A DNA stretch of 15,240 bases, taken from positions 1-15,240 of the forward strand of contig CAYPNM010000063.1 of NCBI GenBank assembly GCA_964412105.1, given 5' to 3'. The translations under genes were made by a program, and so were the position numbers. Of the stretch, positions 6,443 through 11,945 are shown in pieces. The notes under the pieces were generated by a model. It was not told the DNA's origin. It saw only the letters and a list, made by a program, of their open reading frames with translations, and did not search any database. Positions within the stretch are counted from its first letter, which is position 1; each line of letters opens with the position of its first letter. The stretch comes from JAKAGZ01 sp964412105 (GTDB taxonomy: Bacteria; Bacteroidota; Ignavibacteria; Ignavibacteriales; Ignavibacteriaceae).

Positions 6443-7138
6443 CTATGAGCTCATGACGTTAAATAAATGATCAGTATATTTGCGTACAGTTGCGGGGGTA
6501 TCGAATTTATAAGGACTGATCGATTTATTATTGCCGTTAAGAGAAATAATTTTCAGACTTCTGGGTGTAAAGTCGTCTACAAGGTAAATCTTATTTTCAT
6601 TTTTGCCGAATGAGCAGTCAACTTCCGCGAGAATTTCTCCACGTCTTTCAAAGAAAGATTTTAAAACTGCATTCACTTTTGAACAGATCCGGTTTATGAG
6701 CTTTATATCTTCAATTGAACACAGATCAAATGTTACCAGGTGACTTTCTGAAACCAAGGAATCTTTACCTGTACCATAATGATATTCAAAAATGGGCAGT
6801 TTCAGAGAGTGTCCTTCCTTTTTTGAAAAAATTTTTGCCGTTCTTTTATCGATCAGATTTAATATTTTTACTATGAATGGTAGTCGTTCGTGCTTAATAA
6901 ATTTCAGTGAATTATGGTCCTGAGCTTTTATAAAAGCTGCAGGAATATGAAACTCTTTGAGATAATCCATAAAGAAGGAATTAATAGAGGCAAATTTTGT
7001 ACCCAGATCTTTGACCTTTACTTTTTTTGCCCCACCGTTTGTCAAATAATCAGGATATTCCAGGAACTGGTAGTTTTGATCATCAAACGGGAGTTCTTTC
7101 TTTAAGTTATTATTAGTAACAGTAGATTTATTTATCAA
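6443..7138 (-). CDS. divergent PurC (SAICAR synthetase)-like protein, probably not an active SAICAR synthetase
   Basis: The 231 residues align along their length with SAICAR synthetase (PurC): DDQNYQFLEY, the ASINSFFMDYLKEFHIP helix, LPFIVKILN, KKEGHSLKLPIFEYHY, the KVNAVLKSFFERRGEIL helix, and FGKNENKIYLVDDFTP. The residues that define PurC are changed. The segment around 86-103, normally PxExxxRNxxAGS, has lost the Glu, the Arg and the Gly-Ser. The DFKLEFG motif is EVDCSFG (172-178). The DE-x-x-PD substrate loop is DDFTPR (188-193). The N-terminal GKAK-type loop is also missing. The start is TTG at 7138 (AGGG upstream; no ATG before residue 57). It heads the psd-pssA-purS-purQ run, and purC-purS-purQ is a familiar order elsewhere. 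A degenerate or repurposed PurC is my best reading. Confidence 0.75.
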   Translation of the reverse strand: MINKSTVTNNNLKKELPFDDQNYQFLEYPDYLTNGGAKKVKVKDLGTKFASINSFFMDYLKEFHIPAAFIKAQDHNSLKFIKHERLPFIVKILNLIDKRTAKIFSKKEGHSLKLPIFEYHYGTGKDSLVSESHLVTFDLCSIEDIKLINRICSKVNAVLKSFFERRGEILAEVDCSFGKNENKIYLVDDFTPRSLKIISLNGNNKSISPYKFDTPATVRKYTDHLFNVMSS

Positions 7139-7148
7139 ATTTGCCCTG

Positions 7149-7181
7149 TATAAAATTTAGGGTAGAAATTATAAAATTTAG
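7149..7181. promoter_or_regulatory. 12-bp direct repeat with 21-bp period in the divergent promoter region
   Basis: TATAAAATTTAG occurs at 7149-7160 and again at 7170-7181, an exact 21-base (two helical turns) offset. The second copy covers most of the minus-strand -10 box and the first sits at the expected transcript start. Same-face spacing would suit two molecules of a regulator. Low sequence complexity means chance cannot be ruled out. Confidence 0.4.
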
Positions 7182-7195
7182 CTATACAAAGTCAA
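7168..7195 (-). promoter_or_regulatory. promoter for the PurC-like/psd/pssA/purS/purQ operon
   Basis: On the minus strand TTGACT (7190-7195), a 16-base spacer and a perfect TATAAT (7168-7173) form a near-consensus sigma-70-type promoter. The transcript would begin around 7161, giving a leader of about 22 bases before the TTG start at 7138. Confidence 0.65.
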
Positions 7196-7205
7196 ACGAT
7201 TATAT

Positions 7206-7213
7206 TATATTTG
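7206..7213 (+). promoter_or_regulatory. ybaB: -7 box TAnnTTTG upstream of ybaB
   Basis: TATATTTG is an exact match to the Bacteroidetes-type TAnnTTTG -7 element and would start the transcript near 7220, about 55 bases before ybaB. I see no good TTTG box 19-21 bases upstream. It would form a divergent pair with the minus-strand promoter at 7168-7195. Confidence 0.45.
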
Positions 7214-7274
7214 CACAAAATTTATAATAAATGCGCTTTTTGAGCGAAAATATTTTGAAAACAGGAGGAATTTG

Positions 7275-7601
7275 ATGAAAGGCGGAATGCAGGGTATGAT
7301 GAAGCAAGTTCAGAAAATGCAGGCAGAAATGCAAAGGGTACAGGGTGAACTTGGGAATAAAACAGTTTCAGAGGAGGCTGGAGGTGGAATGATCAAGGCG
7401 GTCGCAAATGGAAATAAGGAGATTGTTACGGTTGAGATCGACAAACAGGTAATTAATGCTGAGGAAAAGGAAATATTGGAAGACCTCGTAGTAGCCGCCG
7501 TTAATAAGGCTCTGCAAAGCGCCGCCAAAATGGCTGAAGAAGAAATGGCAAAAGTTACCAAAGGTATGCTTCCTCCCGGGCTAAACATTCCAGGACTTTA
7601 A
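7275..7601 (+). CDS. ybaB: YbaB/EbfC family nucleoid-associated protein
   Basis: This 108-residue protein has the YbaB/EbfC form: a Met-rich N-terminal coiled-coil helix (MQGMMKQVQKMQAEMQRVQ), a central sheet with GGGMIKAVANGNKEIVTVEID, a second helix (EDLVVAAVNKALQSAAKMAEEEM) and the C-terminal MLPPGL motif. Family members bind DNA as dimers and are usually encoded beside recR, as here. The ATG at 7275 has a near-perfect AGGAGG (7263-7268) six bases upstream; a TTG just before it is in frame but less well placed. The recR start follows two bases after the stop, so they are co-transcribed. dnaX, the frequent third member of this cluster, is not adjacent. Confidence 0.95.
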   Translation: MKGGMQGMMKQVQKMQAEMQRVQGELGNKTVSEEAGGGMIKAVANGNKEIVTVEIDKQVINAEEKEILEDLVVAAVNKALQSAAKMAEEEMAKVTKGMLPPGLNIPGL

Positions 7602-7603
7602 CT

Positions 7604-8200
7604 TTGCAAATTGCTGAACCTTTACTTGCTGCGATTGAAGAATTGAGTAAACTACCGGGAATCGGCAGAAAAACCGCTCAACGGCTTGCTTTACATATCT
7701 TAAAAAGTGAAAACGAATCTGTTTCAAATCTAGTGAAGGCAATTGAAGAATTAAAGACAAGGCTTAGATTCTGCTCACGCTGTTTTAATCTTTCTGAAGA
7801 GGAGCTTTGTGAGATATGCAGAAGTGAAAAGCGTGATAAAAATTTAATCTGCATAGTTGAGGAAGCCAGCGATGTTATTGCTATAGAGCGTACTCACGAA
7901 TATAACGGTCTCTACCATGTTTTAGGGGGTGTACTGTCACCATTAAGCGGAATCGGACCGGACTCACTAAAAGTTAAGGAATTGCTCAAAAGGTTTGAGA
8001 ATGAGGACATTAAAGAAGTTATTCTTGCTTTAAATCCTGATACTGAGGGTGAAACAACAGCGCTTTATCTTGCAAGGCTGATAAAACCTTTAGGGATCAA
8101 GGCTTCAAGAATTGCCAGGGGATTACCAATCGGCGGTGATCTTGAATTTGCAGATGAGGCAACAATAGGAAGAGCCGTGCTAGGAAGAATTGAATTATAA
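7604..8200 (+). CDS. recR: recombination mediator protein RecR
   Basis: RecR works with RecF and RecO to load RecA at single-stranded gaps during DNA repair. At 198 residues it has normal length and full domain order: helix-hairpin-helix (LPGIGRKTAQRLALHIL, 17-33), a C4 zinc finger (Cys57, Cys60, Cys69, Cys72), a Toprim domain beginning at ICIVEEASDV and continuing with the acidic ALNPDTEGE stretch (142-150), and the C-terminal Walker-B-like end (ASRIARGLPIGGDLEFAD). The only sensible start is TTG at 7604, giving the family-typical short lead before the helix-hairpin-helix, two bases after the ybaB stop. Its stop shares a base with the next gene (TAATG), so translation is likely coupled. Confidence 0.97.
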   Translation: MQIAEPLLAAIEELSKLPGIGRKTAQRLALHILKSENESVSNLVKAIEELKTRLRFCSRCFNLSEEELCEICRSEKRDKNLICIVEEASDVIAIERTHEYNGLYHVLGGVLSPLSGIGPDSLKVKELLKRFENEDIKEVILALNPDTEGETTALYLARLIKPLGIKASRIARGLPIGGDLEFADEATIGRAVLGRIEL

Positions 8201-8934
8201 TGAGCGAATGGTTTGAAGTTTGGTTTAATACGGATGAATACCTAGACGTCTATCAACACAGGAATGAGACCGACGCAAAAAAGCTGGTTCATCTGATCCT
8301 TGAGTATGTTAACCTTGAGAGTAATGCTTCGGTTCTTGATCTTGCCTGCGGTGCCGGAAGGCATTCGGTACTTTTTGCTAAAAAGGGCTTTAAGGTAACC
8401 GCAGTTGATTTAAGCGATAATCTTTTGAGGGTTGCGAAAGAATCTGCCGAAAAGAATAATGTTAATATCGATTTTTTAAAGACGGATTTAAGGCAATTTT
8501 CGGTTTGCAAAAGTTTCGATCTGATCGTAAATCTCTTCACAAGCTTCGGATATTTTGAATGTGACGCTGAAAATCTAAAGCTCTTTGAAACTGTTAATAA
8601 ATATCTAAGCCCTTCGGGATATTTTGTACTGGATTATTTTAACAAGACTTTTATTGAGAATAATCTGGTAAAAGAATCCAGGGATAATTTTAATCATTGT
8701 ACTCTCGTTCAAAAAAGACATATCGAAAAAAAGAGAGTTATAAAAGATATTTATATAAACGGGAACGGAACAACAGCGCACTATAAAGAATCCGTAAGAA
8801 TGTTCAGCAGGGAAGAACTGATTTCGGCAATCGAGAATGAAGGCATGAAAATCAGAAATGTATTCGGCGGATTTAAAGCTGAAGAATTTGATGAGATTAA
8901 TTCACCACGGATTATTATCATCGCACAAAAATGA
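8200..8934 (+). CDS. class I SAM-dependent methyltransferase
   Basis: This 244-residue protein carries the class I methyltransferase core: motif I VLDLACGAGRHS (45-56) for the SAM methionine end, Asp70 in VDLS for the ribose hydroxyls, an acidic residue at Asp96, and FDLIVNLFTSFGYF (106-119) for motif IV. The second half (about 150-244) is a less typical strand-rich region. The substrate cannot be read from sequence. The LFTSFGYF signature marks a group of small-molecule-like or unassigned methyltransferases found in many bacteria. The ATG overlaps the recR stop (TAATG) and its own stop overlaps the next ATG (ATGA), which places it firmly inside the ybaB-recR operon. Nothing suggests transfer or damage. 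Confidence 0.88.
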   Translation: MSEWFEVWFNTDEYLDVYQHRNETDAKKLVHLILEYVNLESNASVLDLACGAGRHSVLFAKKGFKVTAVDLSDNLLRVAKESAEKNNVNIDFLKTDLRQFSVCKSFDLIVNLFTSFGYFECDAENLKLFETVNKYLSPSGYFVLDYFNKTFIENNLVKESRDNFNHCTLVQKRHIEKKRVIKDIYINGNGTTAHYKESVRMFSREELISAIENEGMKIRNVFGGFKAEEFDEINSPRIIIIAQK

Positions 8935-9506
8935 AAATAATTTGGCTAATATTTTTATCCTTTTTTTTTGCCGGTTGTGATCTTTTTAATGTCAGAGATG
9001 CCCAGCCTCCAAGTCAACCAAGATCAAATTACCAGCAGGCTGTAACTCCCGACGTTTTAATTCAAAATCTTCAAAGTTCATTAGCGGACAAAAATACAGA
9101 AAATTACATGGCCTCATTTGCAAATCCGACCTTCACGACGAAGAAATTTATATTTTCTCCATCTGCTTCAGCAGTCTCACAATTTCCATCTTTGGCGCAA
9201 GAGTGGGGACTTTCGAACGAACAACAGTATTTTAATAATTTAATAACAAAGGTTGATGTAAATTCGCCTATCACATTAACTTTTTCGAATGTGACATCAA
9301 GTTCATACGGCGACAGTCTTGTTTACAGCGCTTCATACTATTTGAACGTACCATCAAACTCATCTGATCTGCCTTCAAATTATCAGGGTGAATTAACATT
9401 CGATATGGTACGCGATTCAAGGGCTGTCTGGGTGATATATTTCTGGCAGGATAATAAGAACAGCACCCTGCCGAGCTGGAGTGAGCTAAAAGGGAGGCTC
9501 TATTAA
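8931..9506 (+). CDS. lipoprotein of unknown function, NTF2-like in appearance (copy 1)
   Basis: I do not recognise a named family. The 191-residue protein starts with a lipoprotein signal: Lys2, a hydrophobic run, and the lipobox FAGC with Cys16 as the expected lipidated residue. A Pro/Gln/Ser-rich linker (about 22-38) follows, then a mixed helix-strand domain: a helix near 43-60, then strand-rich segments ending in TFDMVRDSRAVWVIYFWQDN. The order and final W-x-I-x-x-W-x-D-x-x-N pattern recur in the next gene, so the two look like tandem paralogues, and the overall plan resembles small NTF2-like domains. The start overlaps the methyltransferase stop by ATGA. It would be exported by Sec and anchored to a membrane. 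Confidence 0.8.
   Translation: MKIIWLIFLSFFFAGCDLFNVRDAQPPSQPRSNYQQAVTPDVLIQNLQSSLADKNTENYMASFANPTFTTKKFIFSPSASAVSQFPSLAQEWGLSNEQQYFNNLITKVDVNSPITLTFSNVTSSSYGDSLVYSASYYLNVPSNSSDLPSNYQGELTFDMVRDSRAVWVIYFWQDNKNSTLPSWSELKGRLY
9492..9504 (+). promoter_or_regulatory. strong ribosome binding site that points to an ATT start
   Basis: GGGAGG (9492-9497) lies four bases before ATT at 9502-9504, which itself overlaps the TAA stop (9504-9506) of the preceding gene. No ATG, GTG or TTG exists in this frame between the in-frame stop at 9487-9489 and the signal peptide, so this site decides the start. Confidence 0.6.
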
Positions 9507-10011
9507 AGGGATAATTAAATATTTTATTATTTCGGTTATCGTCTTTACAGGATGTAAAAATCCTTTTGCACCTGCGCTGGATAAGAATATTGATCAAGCC
9601 GGTTCAGCACTTTCGGATTTAAAAACTATTAATGGAGTTTTCCAGAATTTTCAATATGCCTATACTTTCCAGGACACCACAATCTATGGTCAGTTAATTA
9701 CATCTGATTTTACATTTACATATACAGATTACGATCTTGGATTTGATGTAACGTGGGGAAGAGACGAGGAAATGAAAACCACCTACGGATTGTTCAGGAA
9801 CACACAGAGATTAGATTTGATCTGGAATAATGTTATATTGTCAGCCCAAGATTCTCTGACTGCTAATATCGTGAGAGGTTTCAATTTAACAATAACTTTT
9901 AATCCAACTGATGTTGAAAGAATAAGCGGAAGTGTGAATATGAATCTAAGGAAAGATCCTTCTACCGGTAAATGGCGGATAAGCAGCTGGCGAGATGAAT
10001 CAAATTACTAA
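9502..10011 (+). CDS. lipoprotein of unknown function with apparent ATT start (copy 2)
   Basis: Reading from ATT at 9502 gives 169 residues that begin (M)KGIIKYFIISVIVFTGC: a two-Lys N-terminus, a hydrophobic core and the lipobox VFTGC with Cys18. This is a complete lipoprotein signal, lost if the first in-frame ATG at 9772 is used. The start sits behind a good GGGAGG and overlaps the previous stop, as do other junctions in this operon. The mature part has a helix (about 27-50), then alternating strands, and ends TGKWRISSWRDESN, mirroring copy 1. Function is unknown. An ATG-to-ATT sequencing or assembly error is the main alternative to a true ATT start. ftsX follows after 14 bases. Confidence 0.75.
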   Translation: MKGIIKYFIISVIVFTGCKNPFAPALDKNIDQAGSALSDLKTINGVFQNFQYAYTFQDTTIYGQLITSDFTFTYTDYDLGFDVTWGRDEEMKTTYGLFRNTQRLDLIWNNVILSAQDSLTANIVRGFNLTITFNPTDVERISGSVNMNLRKDPSTGKWRISSWRDESNY

Positions 10012-10025
10012 CAATATATAAAGGC

Positions 10026-10889
10026 ATGATAATATTCTGGATAAAAGAAGCATTTAAGTTAATAGGAAGGGCAAAATCCTCCTTCTTTCTTTCATTGATC
10101 TCAACAAGCATTTCTGTTTTGCTAATAGCCGCGTGTGTGATAATAATACAGGCTTCAAATACTTTCCAAAAAAATCTAAAGGAAAGTGTTACAATTAATG
10201 TTTTTCTTAATGACAGCATAGGCAATGCCGAAACATCTAAAGTCAAAAGAGAGATTGAAAACAAAAACTTCGTTAAATCCGTAATATATATTGATAAAAA
10301 GCAGGCGGCAGAAAATTTCATAAAAGAAACCGGTGAGGATTTCAGGAAGCTTCTGGATTATAATCCGCTACCGGCATCTTTCCTGGTAAATATAAAGGGT
10401 GATTTTGTTCAGCAGGATACATTAAAAAAAATTATAAATGACTTCTCAAAGATAAACGGTGTAGATGATGTCTCATTCCAGCAAGAGTTCATTTACAGTA
10501 TGCTTCATTTTTTAGAGCAAATAAAGAAATACATTTTTATAGTGACCGCAGTGTTATTTTTTATTTCTCTTTATCTACTTTACAGCACAGTTAAATTAAT
10601 AACAACATCGAAGTATGAAGAACTGGAAACAATGAAACTGGTCGGGTCCAAGTTATCGACAATTAAAATGCCAATAATTTTGAACGGGGTTTTGATAGGG
10701 CTGTTTGCAAGTATTATTGCTGTAGGAACATTCTGGGTGCTTCTGGATTATTTTAATGAGTATTTCCGGTTTCACGAAATTATTCAATTCAGGATACGGT
10801 ATTTCCTGGCGGGCTTATTTGTACTCGGTCCGCTACTCGGATTTTTTGTAAGTTTGATATCACTTAGAAAGATCACATTGAAGGTTTGA
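10026..10889 (+). CDS. ftsX: cell division permease-like protein FtsX
   Basis: FtsX is the membrane partner of the ATPase FtsE; together they control peptidoglycan hydrolases at the division site. The 287 residues show the four-helix layout: helix 1 at about 20-43, a periplasmic domain at 44-165 containing the conserved LPASF (115-119), helix 2 at 168-192, helix 3 at 215-240 and helix 4 at 260-281. The cytoplasmic loop TSKYEELETMKLVGSKLSTIKMPIILNG is the typical FtsX coupling region that contacts FtsE. The ATG at 10026 sits close behind an AAAGG, which is a short spacing. ftsE is not in the window, so the partner must be encoded elsewhere. It is embedded in the operon between the lipoproteins and a sugar-nucleotide enzyme. 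Confidence 0.93.
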   Translation: MIIFWIKEAFKLIGRAKSSFFLSLISTSISVLLIAACVIIIQASNTFQKNLKESVTINVFLNDSIGNAETSKVKREIENKNFVKSVIYIDKKQAAENFIKETGEDFRKLLDYNPLPASFLVNIKGDFVQQDTLKKIINDFSKINGVDDVSFQQEFIYSMLHFLEQIKKYIFIVTAVLFFISLYLLYSTVKLITTSKYEELETMKLVGSKLSTIKMPIILNGVLIGLFASIIAVGTFWVLLDYFNEYFRFHEIIQFRIRYFLAGLFVLGPLLGFFVSLISLRKITLKV

Positions 10890-10905
10890 CAATAAAGGAG
10901 GATGA

Positions 10906-11850
10906 TTGCCAAAATCAACTGTTGTAATTACAGGCGGAGCCGGTTTTCTGGGTTCCCACCTCTGCGATAAATTTATCGCTGAAGATTTTAAAGTAATTTG
11001 TATAGATAATCTTCTCACAGGCAACGCAGATAATATTGCTCATTTAGCCGGGAATGAAAATTTCAAATTCATAAAACATGATATAACAAATTATATTTTT
11101 ATTGCAGGCAAAGTAGATTATATACTGCACTTTGCATCTCCCGCCAGTCCGATTGACTATTTGAAACTGCCCATTCAAACATTAAAAGTGGGTTCACTTG
11201 GTACACATAAGGTTCTTGGTCTCGCAAAGGAAAAGAAAGCAAGAATGCTTTTGGCTTCGACCTCCGAGATTTACGGCGATCCGGACGTTCATCCGCAGAA
11301 TGAAGATTACTGGGGAAATGTAAATCCAATAGGTCCGCGGGGAGTTTACGATGAAGCAAAAAGATTTGCTGAAGCGATAACAATGGCATATCACAGATAT
11401 CATAAACTGGACACAAGGATTGTAAGGATTTTCAACACATATGGCCCGAGGATGAGACTTGATGATGGCCGCGCACTTCCGGCTTTTGTCGGGCAGGCTT
11501 TACGAGGGCAAGATCTGACAGTTTTTGGAGACGGATCACAAACAAGAAGCTTTTGCTACGTTTCGGATCTTATAGAAGGGATTTTCAAGCTGCTTTTGTC
11601 GAATGAAGTTGATCCAATCAACATCGGTAATCCATCAGAAATAACAATAAAGCAATTTGCGGAAGAGGTTATCAGGTTAACAGGATCAAAAAGCAAAATT
11701 ACCTACCAACCATTGCCTGAAGATGATCCCAAGGTACGCCAACCGGATATTTCAAAAGCCAGTAAAATTCTTGGCTGGTCGCCCAAGATCGGAAGAGAAG
11801 AAGGGCTTAGAATCACCATAGATTATTTCAAAAAAAGGCTTAACAGATAA
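10906..11850 (+). CDS. UDP-glucuronate decarboxylase-like NAD-dependent sugar nucleotide enzyme
   Basis: This 314-residue extended short-chain dehydrogenase/reductase shows the NAD site TGGAGFLGSHL (9-19), the catalytic STSEIYGDP (118-126) and the Tyr148-x3-Lys152 pair. The run NTYGPRMRLDDGRALPAF and FGDGSQTRSFCYVSDL are characteristic of UDP-glucuronate decarboxylase (UDP-xylose synthase), which makes UDP-xylose for surface glycans. A dTDP-glucose dehydratase or epimerase is less likely given the PRMRLDDGR stretch. The start is TTG at 10906 with AAAGGAGG (10894-10901) just upstream. An ATG at 10902 is out of frame. The gene is 16 bases after ftsX and probably ends the ybaB operon, as a hairpin overlaps its stop. 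Confidence 0.9.
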   Translation: MPKSTVVITGGAGFLGSHLCDKFIAEDFKVICIDNLLTGNADNIAHLAGNENFKFIKHDITNYIFIAGKVDYILHFASPASPIDYLKLPIQTLKVGSLGTHKVLGLAKEKKARMLLASTSEIYGDPDVHPQNEDYWGNVNPIGPRGVYDEAKRFAEAITMAYHRYHKLDTRIVRIFNTYGPRMRLDDGRALPAFVGQALRGQDLTVFGDGSQTRSFCYVSDLIEGIFKLLLSNEVDPINIGNPSEITIKQFAEEVIRLTGSKSKITYQPLPEDDPKVRQPDISKASKILGWSPKIGREEGLRITIDYFKKRLNR

Positions 11851-11864
11851 AATCCTAGCCTTTT
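11833..11864 (+). terminator. possible terminator overlapping the end of the sugar nucleotide gene
   Basis: AAAAGGCT (11833-11840) and AGCCTTTT (11857-11864) form a perfect 8-bp stem around a 16-base loop, with the Ts of the second arm acting as the T run. The first arm lies within the last codons of the gene. The loop is large, so termination may be partial. The remaining bases to 11945 are A+T-rich; TAATTTAG at 11901-11908 is a one-off match to a -7 box, but I find no glmS ribozyme. Confidence 0.4.
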
Positions 11865-11945
11865 ATTGAGATAAATGTTCCTAAAGTTAAAAAAAATAGC
11901 TAATTTAGTAGAATTATTTTAATTATTTAAAAGCATATTGAAATT

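Noticed and set aside
9487..9520. Frameshift joining the two lipoprotein genes into one
   Set aside because: Each has its own complete signal peptide and lipobox, and the first ends with a full closing motif before its stop.
10902..10905. ATG at 10902 as start of the sugar nucleotide gene
   Set aside because: It is out of frame with the NAD-binding domain. TTG at 10906 is the in-frame start.
11851..11945. glmS ribozyme or other riboswitch upstream of glmS
   Set aside because: Only 95 A+T-rich bases separate the genes, and none of the expected conserved core or pairing is visible.
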